A stretch of DNA of 64,000 nt from CBDCRK01 sp965220955 (lineage in GTDB: Bacteria; Desulfobacterota; Binatia; Bin18; CBDCRK01), in the NCBI GenBank assembly GCA_965220955.1, contig CBDCRK010000035.1, positions 186,001-250,000 on the forward strand, read 5' to 3'. The number at the start of each line of letters is the position of its first letter. Within the stretch, counting starts at the first letter, position 1. The notes under the pieces are model-generated. The model saw only the letters and a program-made list of their open reading frames with translations, did no database searches and was not told the DNA's origin. This document shows positions 1-7,853 of this stretch, piece by piece. The position numbers were made by a program, and so were the translations under genes.

Positions 1-283
1 CAGCGGTGATAGGAAGACTGTCGATTTCAAAGTCTTCAATGAATTTATCTGTTAGGTACAACAGAAAAGTGTTAATAAAAAAGGCAAAAAGGCCAAACGT
101 CAGGAGAAGTGGAATAAACGTCAGAATGAAGAAGACGCGATAAACAATCACATAAAGGATTCCGTATACTGCGGCTGCAATCAGCGCAGCCGGAAAATTC
201 TTTATTCTCATTCCAGGAAGAAATCTCGCCACGACTAGGAGCGCAGCGGCAAAAAAGAACCAGCTAAAAATGAGCTTAATCAT
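1..283 (-). CDS. PF04020-type (phage-holin-family/YvlD-like) membrane protein, partial
   Basis: The reading frame starts at the ATG complementary to 281-283 and stays open to the window edge (94 codons seen, C-terminus missing). The protein begins MIKLIFSWFFFAAALLVVAR and has about three closely spaced hydrophobic segments, with the FLPGMRIKNF turn typical of the small PF04020 membrane proteins often named phage holin family or YvlD. These are about 110-120 residues long, so only the last 20 or so are probably missing. The family has no firm biochemical role, and the holin name is not evidence of phage origin. The neighbours are housekeeping genes. Confidence 0.75.
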   Translation of the reverse strand, partial: MIKLIFSWFFFAAALLVVARFLPGMRIKNFPAALIAAAVYGILYVIVYRVFFILTFIPLLLTFGLFAFFINTFLLYLTDKFIEDFEIDSLPITA

Positions 284-423
284 GAAAAATCCTCGAGAAA
301 TCCTCTTTTATAAAGACAGGCCCGGGGGTTTTCGCACCCATCCGAGCAACAATCGGGTTCTGGCCTAGCAAATCGGCTCGATAGAATCAACCAACCTGGC
401 TGCTTGGTCTCTTTGTATGATTT

Positions 424-1020
424 TTAGAACGGGCGGGACTCGCCGATAGGGAAGCGGTACTGCAAGATAGGATGGGGCGGGAAGGTACCAGAGCGGATTG
501 CCTCTGCCCGGGCGAGGACCTGTCTGATGTAGCGTTGGGTGTCAATGTAGGGACGATAATCCCGTTCTATTAGGCGCTCGGGTCCCATGTTATAGGCAGC
601 TAGGGCCATAGGCAGGCTATGAAAACGGGCAAGCATTTTTTTAAGGTAAAGAACACCGCCGTAGACAAGAACTGGTAAGGAACGTTCATCCCGGGAAATT
701 CCAATGTCTTCTAGGGCGATAGGTTTTATCTGGAGTGGGCCGCGGCTGTCTCCTTTGCCAGTCTTGAGGGGGTTAACTGGATCACTCTCCTGAATCAAAA
801 CAGCCAGAACTAGAGCTTCATCAACACCAAGGCTTCGGGCTACACGACGGGTGTAGTTTTCAAGCGTGGTCATAGCAGGTGCGGGCTTCTGGGCAACCAG
901 GGTAGGGAGTTTGATCAGGGGAGGGAGTGGATACTCTGGAGAGGGCGTCAAAAAAGAGAAGCCGCACAAGAGAAGGGCAATGGCTATGGGGAGTAGCTGA
1001 AAACGAGATGACAGATACAT
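424..1020 (-). CDS. Lytic transglycosylase (SLT domain)
   Basis: This 198-residue protein has an N-terminal hydrophobic segment (residues 10-25) that looks like a signal peptide or anchor, a proline-rich linker and an SLT/lysozyme-like domain from about residue 55. The catalytic Glu is in VLIQES, followed by the family motifs SRGPLQIKP and ALAAYNMGP. The expected reaction is cleavage of the MurNAc-GlcNAc bond of peptidoglycan with 1,6-anhydro product formation, in the periplasm. The ATG at 1018-1020 is the only start that keeps the signal sequence. It stands alone, separated from the tRNA by a strong hairpin. Confidence 0.85.
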   Translation of the reverse strand: MYLSSRFQLLPIAIALLLCGFSFLTPSPEYPLPPLIKLPTLVAQKPAPAMTTLENYTRRVARSLGVDEALVLAVLIQESDPVNPLKTGKGDSRGPLQIKPIALEDIGISRDERSLPVLVYGGVLYLKKMLARFHSLPMALAAYNMGPERLIERDYRPYIDTQRYIRQVLARAEAIRSGTFPPHPILQYRFPIGESRPF

Positions 1021-1156
1021 AGTAATAGCTAGGCTACTGGTAACTACTCAGAGGACATAACCATTTGAAATCGCGTGTATTTTCATACTCTTAGTGCTCA
1101 CAAGTAGCCCCTATGGGTTTTCTTTTCGTTTGACAAGAGATTCTTAGCAAAACTTA

Positions 1157-1186
1157 ACATTTTTGTCACCTTTGTGACAAAAATGT
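1157..1186. terminator. Perfect 13-bp inverted repeat, possible bidirectional terminator
   Basis: The arms ACATTTTTGTCAC (1157-1169) and its exact complement (1174-1186) flank a 4-base loop. It lies between the minus-strand tRNA-Val and the minus-strand lytic transglycosylase, in an AT-rich stretch. The stem is AT-rich at its base and GC-containing at the top, so it could stop transcription from the right or bind a dimeric regulator. No homologous copy was noticed elsewhere in the window. Confidence 0.45.
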
Positions 1187-1271
1187 GAGATGATCCATTA
1201 GAAATTCTGCTGTCATCATTTGGTTTACTAATAAATTATGGCGGGAAGAAGTTTTCCCTAGCAGTCGGCAA

Positions 1272-1306
1272 GAGAAAAGAAAAAAAGCCCGCAAAGATGC
1301 GGGCTT
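1272..1306 (-). terminator. Intrinsic terminator of tRNA-Val
   Basis: On the minus strand, directly after the tRNA 3' end, an 8-bp GC-rich stem AAGCCCGC/GCGGGCTT with a 6-base loop (1285-1306) is followed by a run of T residues. This is a textbook Rho-independent terminator. Confidence 0.85.
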
Positions 1307-1311
1307 AAATA

Positions 1312-1385
1312 TGGTCGCACCGTGACTCGAACACGGGACCTCTTGCATGTGAGGCAAGCGCTCTAGCCAACTGAGCTATGCGACC
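1312..1385 (-). tRNA. tRNA-Val (anticodon CAC)
   Basis: The minus strand folds as a 74-nt cloverleaf. The acceptor stem is GGTCGCA/TGCGACC with discriminator A, the D arm contains AGCTCAGTTGGCTAGAGC, and the anticodon stem CTTGC/GCAAG carries loop CTCACAT (anticodon CAC). The T arm is GTGTTCGAGTCAC-like with the conserved TTCGA. The 3' CCA is not encoded. It decodes GUG valine codons. Confidence 0.95.
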
Positions 1386-1473
1386 AGAAGAATTTCACCC
1401 CCTATCACATGCTTTTATGCCTTGCAAATTCCTTCTTTGAGACAACGGTAAAATCTGTTTGTGTATCACCATT

Positions 1474-1536
1474 TGTAGGGGCAACCCTTTGTGGTTGCCC
1501 TGAGGAATGGACGGGCACGGGAACCTGTCCCTACGG
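1474..1536. repeat. Dispersed GTAGGGGC-type palindromic repeat
   Basis: A composite of GTAGGGGCAACC...GGTTGCCC followed by an inverted GGGCACGGG...CCTGTCCCTAC unit. It overlaps the end of the FmdB gene. Related units occur near 46796 and 57381, so this is a dispersed intergenic repeat family. Confidence 0.6.
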
Positions 1537-1878
1537 GCTGCTTTCCTTAGAGGTAGATGAGCTGTCTTTAGATGAGGTAGAGCCATCTTTAGAAGTGGAT
1601 GAGCTGTCTTTAGATGAGGTAGAGGAAGCGGTGTCCTTACTTTCTCCGGCGGGCTTGGCTTTGTCTTTACTTTCGCTCGAGTCATCCTTTTTGGCGCCGT
1701 TCTTCTTGGCATAATCGGTTGCATACCAACCGCTTCCCTTCAGGTGGAAAGCAGAGAGGGAAATCAGTTTATTGACTTTTCCTCCGCAGGTGGGACAACG
1801 CTTCAGCGGGTTCTCACTGATCTTCTGCATAATCTCGAAGTTACCGCACTTCTTACACCCATATTCATATATTGGCAT
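1531..1878 (-). CDS. FmdB-family zinc ribbon protein with Ser/Lys-rich repetitive tail
   Basis: This 115-residue protein has an N-terminal FmdB/CxxC_CXXC_SSSS zinc ribbon (residues 1-48) with paired cysteines in CKKCG and CPTCGG, the usual MPIYEYGC start, and a KGSGWYATDY segment. The second half (residues 65-115) is low-complexity Ser/Thr/Lys/Asp made of near-exact SKDSSSTSKDG-like repeats; the DNA repeats with it. The FmdB family is widespread, with a putative regulatory role that is poorly defined. The disordered tail is common in the family but is longer and more repetitive here. Confidence 0.85.
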   Translation of the reverse strand: MPIYEYGCKKCGNFEIMQKISENPLKRCPTCGGKVNKLISLSAFHLKGSGWYATDYAKKNGAKKDDSSESKDKAKPAGESKDTASSTSSKDSSSTSKDGSTSSKDSSSTSKESSP

Positions 1879-1924
1879 GATCTATACCTCTCCTTTTGGA
1901 GGAGTTTCTCTAAGGATAAAAAAA

Positions 1925-2263
1925 TTAATCCTCCCTTTGCTCTTTGTCAATCAGCATTGCCAGTAGCGTCCGCAACTCCAGAGCCGTGCCTGCAGGATTA
2001 GGAGAAGCAATGTGCACCTGTTTGTCTCGGCTCTTATGGCCATAGAGGATGGTCACTGCCGACTTGGGGATTTTTAGCTTGCGGGCCAGGAAAGCAATAA
2101 GGCGCTTGTTTGCTTCTCCCTCAACCGGTGGGGCCATGAGCATGATTTTAACCACCTCACCGTGGAGTCCGGCAATGCGGTCTTGAGAGGACCGGGGTTG
2201 TATGCGGACACGCACACTAACTCCGGAAGAAGTAAGGGTTATAGGATTGGAAACATCCGGCAT
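1925..2263 (-). CDS. DUF167 / YggU family protein
   Basis: A 112-residue DUF167 protein with the family core VRIQPRSSQDRIAGLHGEVV, the APPVEGEANKRLIAFLA helix and the KSAVTILYGHKSRDK segment. The function is unknown; the family is small, cytosolic and conserved. The start is the ATG at 2261-2263, whose last base (minus-strand reading) overlaps the TGA of yggT (TGATG), so the two are translationally coupled. An in-frame TTG one codon upstream is unlikely. DUF167 next to YggT, ProC and YggS is a common bacterial arrangement. Confidence 0.9.
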   Translation of the reverse strand: MPDVSNPITLTSSGVSVRVRIQPRSSQDRIAGLHGEVVKIMLMAPPVEGEANKRLIAFLARKLKIPKSAVTILYGHKSRDKQVHIASPNPAGTALELRTLLAMLIDKEQRED

Positions 2264-2565
2264 CAAAAGCTCAGCCGCTGGGCAATATCATAAAGACTTT
2301 TAACCAGAAAGAATCGCAGAAAATAGATAGCGGCAATGACAACGATGGGAGAGAGGTCAAGACCGCCAAAAGAGACGGGAAGCCGGCGTCGCACCTGGTA
2401 GAAGACGGGTTCAGTTGCCCCGGTAAGAAAACGAACAATAAAATTGTAGGGGTCAGGACTAACCCAGGAGATTACCACTGCGGCAATGACAACCCACATG
2501 TAGAAGATAAGTAATATGCTTAGGACTTGGGCAACTGCAGCAAGTAAATTGGCAATGATAAACAT
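2263..2565 (-). CDS. YggT family integral membrane protein
   Basis: A 100-residue protein with two hydrophobic regions (about residues 3-30 and 70-92) and the YggT signature VISWVSPDPYNFIVRFLTGATEPVFYQ around residues 33-60, shown here only in part by SWVSPDPYN and TEPVF. Family members sit in the inner membrane and are linked to osmotic tolerance or cell-division-adjacent loci, without a defined activity. A Shine-Dalgarno-like AAAGGGG precedes the ATG. It follows proC by a short gap and is coupled to the DUF167 gene. Confidence 0.9.
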   Translation of the reverse strand: MFIIANLLAAVAQVLSILLIFYMWVVIAAVVISWVSPDPYNFIVRFLTGATEPVFYQVRRRLPVSFGGLDLSPIVVIAAIYFLRFFLVKSLYDIAQRLSF

Positions 2566-2577
2566 GCCTTTCCCCTT

Positions 2578-3387
2578 TTATCCTTTCCCCAGTTCCTTTG
2601 ACCGTTGGGTAGCAGCAGCGACCGCTGCTGAAATGGTATCGCTAAAGCCTTCCTGGGCTAGCCGGGTGAGCCCGGCCAACGTAGTGCCACCGGGTGAGGT
2701 GACCATATCCCGCAATTCTTTGGGGGATTTGCCAGCCTCCTTAAGCATGGCTACTGCTCCCTCCAGGGTCTGGAAGGTCAGCTGGGTGGCAACTGACGCG
2801 GAAAGACCCTCTTGTATCCCGCCGTTGATCAGGGCTTCGGCAAAGAGATAAACGTATGCCGGGCCGCTGCCACTGAGACCTGTTACCGCATCCATAAGGT
2901 CTTCGTTCTTAATGGCAATAGCCTCCCCCACGCCACGAAAGAGGCTGAGGGTGAGCTTTTCGTCCTGAGCTTTGGCTTTAGTGCCCCGTATTACAACGGC
3001 TATGCCTTTCCCTACCAGAGCCGGGGTATTAGGCATGACCCGTACCACTCGAGCGCTTGCTCCCAGGGCGGTCTCTAAACGTCTGAGGGGTATGCCTGCG
3101 GCAATAGAGATAAAAAGCTTGTCTTTGCTCACCTCTGGCTGGAGTTCCATCAGGACCTCATCGATGACTTGGGGTTTGACTGCCAGGAAGATTGTTTGGG
3201 AATCTCTTACCAGTTTCTTGTTATCACTACCCCCGTCAACCTGGAATTCTTTTTTGATGCGTTTAAGCTGCGCCGGCAGGGTATCACTGACCCACAGGTC
3301 TTTTGCCTGGTAAAGACGGCTCTCCAGGAGCCCCTTGATCAGGGCCCCGGCCATGTTTCCTGCGCCAATAAAGCCAATCTTTTTCAT
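2578..3387 (-). CDS. proC: Pyrroline-5-carboxylate reductase
   Basis: This 269-residue protein has an N-terminal Rossmann motif IGFIGAGNMAGALIKGLL (residues 4-21), the central FLAVKPQVIDEVL segment, and the C-terminal proline-synthesis signature GSGPAYVYLFAEALINGG with TSPGGTTLAGL. It reduces 1-pyrroline-5-carboxylate to L-proline with NAD(P)H, the last step of proline synthesis, in the cytosol. Length and motifs are normal for ProC. It begins 9 bases after yggS, in an apparent operon. Confidence 0.95.
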   Translation of the reverse strand: MKKIGFIGAGNMAGALIKGLLESRLYQAKDLWVSDTLPAQLKRIKKEFQVDGGSDNKKLVRDSQTIFLAVKPQVIDEVLMELQPEVSKDKLFISIAAGIPLRRLETALGASARVVRVMPNTPALVGKGIAVVIRGTKAKAQDEKLTLSLFRGVGEAIAIKNEDLMDAVTGLSGSGPAYVYLFAEALINGGIQEGLSASVATQLTFQTLEGAVAMLKEAGKSPKELRDMVTSPGGTTLAGLTRLAQEGFSDTISAAVAAATQRSKELGKG

Positions 3388-3396
3388 TTTTTCCCC

Positions 3397-4098
3397 TCAG
3401 GGCCTCTCGCCAAATATAGCCCGGCCAATACGCACTATGGTTGCCCCCTCCTCAATAGCAACCGGGTAGTCTTCGGTCATGCCCATGGAGAGCTCACGTA
3501 GGTCTACCTGGGCTATTCCCAAAGCCGCATGCTCCTGCCGCAGTTGGGCCAGCTCTCGGAAATAGGGGCGAGAGTCTCCGGGGTTGGGGCTATAGGGAGG
3601 AACGGTCATAAGTCCCTCTACCCGTAGAAAAGGCAGTACCCGAAGTTCCTCAAGCAGGTCTTGCAGGGCTTCTTTGTTTATCCCGCTCTTAGTCTTTTCC
3701 CCTGCCAGGTTGACCTCAACTAGAGTGCGAACCACTTTGTCGAGCTTTTCCCCCTGGCGGTTGAGCTCCCTGGCTAGCTCCAGACTATCAAGAGACTGGA
3801 TGAGCGTGAACAGGCGGACGGCCACTCGGGCCTTGTTACGCTGGAGGTGGCCGATAAGGTGCCAGCGGACGGGCTTGCCAACGGGCCCGCCGATTGCCTC
3901 TATCTTGGTCTGTGCCTCCTGCACATAGTTCTCGCCAATGTCCTGTGCTCCGGCCGCAATGGCCGCACGCACCTCATCCGCCCCTTTGGTTTTGGCTGCC
4001 GCAACAATAGTGATCTCCCGCGGATTCCGGCCGCAGCGTTGCGCGCTTTTGGCCACCGCCTCAACTACCCGACGATAGTTCGTTGCAATCTCTGTCAT
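3397..4098 (-). CDS. YggS/PROSC family PLP-binding protein
   Basis: A 233-residue alanine-racemase-fold protein of the PROSC family (COG0325). The PLP lysine is in IVAAAKTKGAD (near residue 36), followed by IGENYVQEAQTK, WHLIGHLQRNKAR and the late ELSMGMTEDYPVAIEEGATIVR motif that holds the phosphate. These proteins bind PLP and keep its homeostasis rather than catalysing a known reaction. Length and motifs are typical. It probably heads the proC-yggT-DUF167 operon. Confidence 0.93.
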   Translation of the reverse strand: MTEIATNYRRVVEAVAKSAQRCGRNPREITIVAAAKTKGADEVRAAIAAGAQDIGENYVQEAQTKIEAIGGPVGKPVRWHLIGHLQRNKARVAVRLFTLIQSLDSLELARELNRQGEKLDKVVRTLVEVNLAGEKTKSGINKEALQDLLEELRVLPFLRVEGLMTVPPYSPNPGDSRPYFRELAQLRQEHAALGIAQVDLRELSMGMTEDYPVAIEEGATIVRIGRAIFGERP

Positions 4099-4136
4099 TG
4101 ATAGTCTGTGAGTATCTAGCAGTCAGCAGGACTAAG

Positions 4137-4160
4137 AAAAACCAGTAGCCAGAGGTTTTT
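4137..4160 (-). terminator. Weak hairpin downstream of maf
   Basis: The arms AAAAACC and GGTTTTT around a 10-base loop lie between maf and yggS. In minus-strand RNA it ends in U-rich sequence, but the stem has only two GC pairs, so termination would be weak. Confidence 0.35.
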
Positions 4161-4192
4161 TGTATTCCCTTGTTTTTTCTGAAAGCTGATAG

Positions 4193-4819
4193 CTAAGAGC
4201 TGAACGCTTGTTTGGCAATAACTCCCAGCTCTTTGAGCTTTTGTGTAACCTCTTCTATGGGTAAACCTACCACATTTGTATAGGAACCCTCTACCCTCTT
4301 TACCAGTGCGGCCCCTAATCCCTGCACGGCATAGCCTCCGGCCTTGTCAAAAGGCTCACCACTAGCAATGTAGGCAAGGATCTCTTTATCTTCAAGGGGT
4401 TTAAACGTCACTCGACTGATCGCGGCTTCCTGGGCTTTCACCTGACCCGTACCGTCAACCACGGCAAAGGCGGTAATAACCTGATGGCTACGGTTGGAGA
4501 GTAAATGCAGCATCCTGCTTGCCTCTTCGGCATCCCGCGGTTTGCCCAGGGCCAAGCCGTCAACCTCGACCACGGTGTCAGCCCCCAGAACCCAGGAACC
4601 CGGGTACTTGCTGGCCACGTTGAGTGCTTTATCACAAGCCAGGCGCAGCGCATATTCGTATGGGGTTTCGTTCTGGTGCTGTTCTTCAGAGATTTGGCTG
4701 GGACAAACCGTAAAGAGAATCCCTTTTTGTTTAAGCAACTCCTGGCGTCGGGGAGAAGCCGAGGCTAGAATGAGGGGTGCTCCCACGGTAAGGGTATTTC
4801 TCCGGGTTCCGTTCTCCAT
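4193..4819 (-). CDS. Maf family nucleotide pyrophosphatase
   Basis: A 208-residue Maf/YhdE protein with the entry motif LILASASPRRQELL (residues 16-29), the catalytic SWVLGADTVVEVDG region, GKPRDAEEA, and the GGYAVQGLGAALVKRVEGSY motif. The family hydrolyses non-canonical or canonical NTPs (dTTP/UTP/CTP or m7GTP depending on subfamily) and is tied to cell-division control. It carries a short N-terminal extension of about 15 residues. It is followed by yggS after a gap of about 95 bases. Confidence 0.92.
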   Translation of the reverse strand: MENGTRRNTLTVGAPLILASASPRRQELLKQKGILFTVCPSQISEEQHQNETPYEYALRLACDKALNVASKYPGSWVLGADTVVEVDGLALGKPRDAEEASRMLHLLSNRSHQVITAFAVVDGTGQVKAQEAAISRVTFKPLEDKEILAYIASGEPFDKAGGYAVQGLGAALVKRVEGSYTNVVGLPIEEVTQKLKELGVIAKQAFSS

Positions 4820-4830
4820 GACGTGAAGGG

Positions 4831-5186
4831 TTAGGGTGTGGCTTTGCGCGGTTTTTTCGCCCGGTATCTATTGCGATCGGCAAAGAAGTCAACCACAAAC
4901 GTACGCTTGTTAAAGCGGGCAGCATGGACTGTCCCTTTGGGAATGAAATAGCTGTCCCCCTTACGATAAGTCTGGGTTTTACCACCAATGGTCAGCTTCA
5001 TTTCGCCTTCAACTACAAGTCCCCACTGCGCCCCATGGGCATGGGGCGCAACCTCACCGATGGGCGCAATGTCCATAAAAACAAGCTGGTGGTCTTTGGC
5101 CTGCGAGAGCCAGCCTTTTACACCTTTAAAGGCAATGTCAGCCTGGGGAAGGCTCGTAATACTTCTCGGGAAAGGAGATTAGCCAT
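4831..5186 (-). pseudogene. Small cupin-domain protein gene, frameshifted
   Basis: A strong AAGGAG precedes an ATG at 5184-5186 opening MANLLSREVLRAFP, but that frame stops after 22 codons. The frame starting inside gives QADIAFKGVKGW and then a complete small cupin: HAHGAQWGLVVEGEM with two metal-site His residues, YRKGDSYFIPKGTVH and RFNKRTFVVDFF. Adding one C in the C4 run (plus strand GGGG, 5145-5148) joins both frames into a continuous ~119-residue protein. So this is either a recent frameshift or an assembly homopolymer error. An internal ATG at 5076 could give a truncated protein. Confidence 0.8.
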
Positions 5187-5203
5187 AAATAACTCCTTAG
5201 CAC

Positions 5204-6370
5204 TCAGTATGACCTGGGCAATCCCAGAACATGCTCGCCAATGTAGTTGAGTACCATCTCTTGCGAAATTGGGGCAATGCGGAAAAGCCTGGCCTCGCGC
5301 CAATAACGTTCCACGTCGTAGTCCTTGATATAACCATACCCACCATGGGCCTGCATGGCCCGATCTGCTGCCTCAGCAGCCGCCTCGGCCCCCATGTACT
5401 TGGCAATGTTAGATTCCTTGCCGCAGGATAGCCCTTGATCGAAGAGGGCGGCGGCTTTATATGCCATGAGCTCTGCGGTTTCAAGCTTGGCATAGGAGTC
5501 AGCCAAGGGAAACTGGATCCCCTGGTTCATGCCGATCGGGCGGTCAAAAACAATCCTCTCCTTGGCATACTGTACCGCCTTTTCCACGGCTCGTTTGCCC
5601 ATACCAATGCATTCGGCGGCTACCAGAATGCGCTCGGGGTTAATGCCGTCAATAATATAGTAAAATCCTCTGCCCTCTTCACCAATAAGGTCTTCTTTGG
5701 GCACATAGAGGTTGTCAATAAAAAGCATGTTGGTATCCACCGCCTTGCGGCCGCATTTGCGCAGCTCGCGCACCTCGACCGCCTGAGGGTCAATGTCGGC
5801 AAAGAAGAGGCTGATCCCCAGGGTCTTTTTGGACACCTGTTCATAGGGAGTGGTGCGTGCCAGGAGGAGCATCTTCTTTGACTCCCGTGCCTTGGTAATG
5901 AAGACCTTGCGGCCATTAATCATATAGCCATCGCCCGTGCGCGTGGCAAAGGTTTTGATCTGGGTGGTGTTGGTGCCGGCATCGGGTTCGGTGACGGCAA
6001 ACGAAACGTGGGTTTCCCCACTAAGTACCGTGGGGAGATATTTTTGCTTGGCTTCTTCGCTGCCGTATTTAATGAGCGGTTCAAGGCCAAATATGCCCAA
6101 ATGGATGGCGGAACAAGCTTGGGTGCCACCACCGGACTCGGCCACAGTCTGCATAAGGATGGCCGCTTCGGTAATGCCCAACCCGCTGCCGCCATACTCT
6201 CTGGGAATAGTAATGCCTAGCCAGCCGCCATCGGCAATGGCTTGATAAAAGTCCCAGGGGAACTCGCCGCTTTCGTCCCGCTCGCGCCAGTACTCGTCGG
6301 GAAAACGCGAGCAGAGCGCGCCTACCTGTTTTCTGATCTCCTCTTGTTCTTCAGTGAATTGAAAATCCAT
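5204..6370 (-). CDS. Acyl-CoA dehydrogenase
   Basis: A 388-residue flavoprotein of the ACAD family. The N-terminal helical domain begins MDFQFTEEQEEIRKQVG; the FAD region VSFAVTEPDAGTNTTQIKT lies at about residues 128-146; the C-terminal helical domain includes FDRPIGMNQGIQFPLADSYA and MQAHGGYGYIKDYDVERYWR. It should oxidise an acyl-CoA at the alpha-beta position and pass electrons to ETF. The substrate cannot be told from sequence. It lies just upstream of the frameshifted cupin gene in the same direction. Confidence 0.9.
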   Translation of the reverse strand: MDFQFTEEQEEIRKQVGALCSRFPDEYWRERDESGEFPWDFYQAIADGGWLGITIPREYGGSGLGITEAAILMQTVAESGGGTQACSAIHLGIFGLEPLIKYGSEEAKQKYLPTVLSGETHVSFAVTEPDAGTNTTQIKTFATRTGDGYMINGRKVFITKARESKKMLLLARTTPYEQVSKKTLGISLFFADIDPQAVEVRELRKCGRKAVDTNMLFIDNLYVPKEDLIGEEGRGFYYIIDGINPERILVAAECIGMGKRAVEKAVQYAKERIVFDRPIGMNQGIQFPLADSYAKLETAELMAYKAAALFDQGLSCGKESNIAKYMGAEAAAEAADRAMQAHGGYGYIKDYDVERYWREARLFRIAPISQEMVLNYIGEHVLGLPRSY

Positions 6371-6437
6371 GTTTATTTCCTCCCTAACAAGTTACCTCTT
6401 ACCACTCACCACCCTGCGATGCAACGTTCCTCCTATG

Positions 6438-6470
6438 CCGTTCACCCTGGGTTGGTCGCAGGGTGAACGG
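6438..6470. promoter_or_regulatory. Perfect 12-bp inverted repeat in a divergent intergenic region
   Basis: CCGTTCACCCTG and its exact complement are separated by nine bases, midway between the divergent acyl-CoA dehydrogenase and SMP-30 genes. The position fits a dimeric-regulator operator shared by both genes; a structured intergenic repeat is the alternative. Confidence 0.4.
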
Positions 6471-6613
6471 TGGTGGACTTGTAGATTTAATATTCCAATA
6501 ACTTGCTGTGAACTCTTCTTGCATGGGGTCTTCTCCTGGAGTAAGGTCTGGTTTAGTGATCGACGGCGGGTGGTCGGCTCAGTAGCTATAGGAGGCAAGC
6601 AAGGAGGAAAACT

Positions 6614-7543
6614 ATGCCTGAGATTCGTGAGATTACATCGGGTCTACAGTTTCCCGAAGGCCCCATTGCTATGGACGACGGCAGTGTCCTGGTTGTTGAG
6701 ATTAAGCGAGGGACCCTAACGCGGGTAAACTCTGACGGTACAAAGCAGGTTGTGGCCGAGACCGGTGGCGGTCCCAACGGAGCAGCAATCGGGCCTAATG
6801 GCAAGGTTTATATTTGTAATAATGGAGGTTTCGAATGGCATGAAATAGACGGCAAGCTGCTTCCCGGTCTGCAGGCTAAGGATTATGCTGGCGGCAGTAT
6901 CCAGAGTGTTGACCTTGCTACCAGCCAAGTCGAGACTCTCTATACTAAGTGTGAGGGGCGATCTTTGGGCGGTCCTAACGATCTGGTCTTCGATAACGCC
7001 GGAGGTTTCTATTTCACCGACCCTGGCAAGATACGCGAGCGAGACCGCGATCGCAACAGCGTGTTTTATGCCAAAGCCGATGGATCGCTGATTAAGGAAA
7101 TCATTTTCCCCTTGGATCTCCCCAATGGTATTGGCCTTTCGCCCGATGGCAAACGGCTCTATGTAGCCGAGACCTTTACTGGCCGGGTCTGGTACTGGGA
7201 TATCGCCGGGCCAGGCGAATTAGTCTATGCTCAGTCAGCCGGAGGCCCCCTTCTCACTCCAGGCGGGGGTACCCTTCTTGCCGGGCTCCCAGGGTTTCAA
7301 CTCCTTGACTCACTTGCTGTTGATGGGGCAGGGAACGTGTGTGTGGCTACCCTAATGAACGGAGGTATCACCGCTATCTCCCCCAATGGCTCGTCTGTCG
7401 AGCATGTGCCTACGTCCGACCCCCTGACCACCAACATCTGCTTTGGGGGCAAAGATCTGCGCACCGCCTATATTACGCTCTCAGGTAAGGGGCAGTTGGT
7501 AGCCACAGAGTGGCCGAGGCCCGGGCTGAAGCTAAACTACTAA
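6614..7543 (+). CDS. SMP-30/gluconolactonase/LRE family protein
   Basis: A 309-residue six-bladed beta-propeller of the SMP-30 family. Visible signatures are GLQFPEGPIAMDDGSVLVVE with the metal Glu near residue 15, GPNGAAIGPNGKVYICNNGG, GGPNDLVFDNAGGFYFTD and LPNGIGLSPDGKRLYVAET. Members hydrolyse lactones such as sugar lactones with a divalent cation. There is no signal peptide. AGGAGGAA precedes the ATG. It is divergent from the acyl-CoA dehydrogenase; the true substrate is unknown. Confidence 0.88.
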   Translation: MPEIREITSGLQFPEGPIAMDDGSVLVVEIKRGTLTRVNSDGTKQVVAETGGGPNGAAIGPNGKVYICNNGGFEWHEIDGKLLPGLQAKDYAGGSIQSVDLATSQVETLYTKCEGRSLGGPNDLVFDNAGGFYFTDPGKIRERDRDRNSVFYAKADGSLIKEIIFPLDLPNGIGLSPDGKRLYVAETFTGRVWYWDIAGPGELVYAQSAGGPLLTPGGGTLLAGLPGFQLLDSLAVDGAGNVCVATLMNGGITAISPNGSSVEHVPTSDPLTTNICFGGKDLRTAYITLSGKGQLVATEWPRPGLKLNY

Positions 7544-7544
7544 A

Positions 7545-7757
7545 AGGTCATGCGCAACGTCGGTTCTACGGCTGTGGCAACAACAGGGCAAGAAGGACGA
7601 AGCCCAGCGGATGCTAGCGGAAATTTACGGCTGGTTCACTGAAGGGTTTGACACGGCGGATTTGCAAGAGGCCAGGCTACTGCTGCAAGAACAGGAGCTC
7701 CCTTGGCCTCATATAGCGAAAGTTCTATCCGTCAATTCGCCGAGGAGCAGGGAATAG
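7545..7757 (+). pseudogene. C-terminal relic of a zinc-ribbon cyclase/ATPase (TPR) protein
   Basis: An open stretch without a start reads RSCATSVLRLWQQQGKKDEA, then a helix-turn and YGWFTEGFDTADLQEARLLL before a TAG at 7755. This is the invariant tail of large adenylate/guanylate-cyclase-plus-AAA/TPR proteins. The same WFTEGFDT..DLQEAKALL tail occurs at 27950 and 29533 here. The rest of the gene is absent, and the preceding bases belong to the SMP-30 gene. It marks the left edge of the restriction-modification island. Confidence 0.75.
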
Positions 7758-7853
7758 CCCCGGCATCATTATCGGGAGGCTTCAGCATGAAAACCGGCTA
7801 TCCTGGGGGACACATCATACATTGAAAATAGGGCTGGAGTGGAAGACGAAACC

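Noticed and set aside
1409..1714. Plus-strand open frame of 101 codons over the FmdB gene
   Set aside because: Antisense to the repetitive FmdB tail; repetition creates the long frame.
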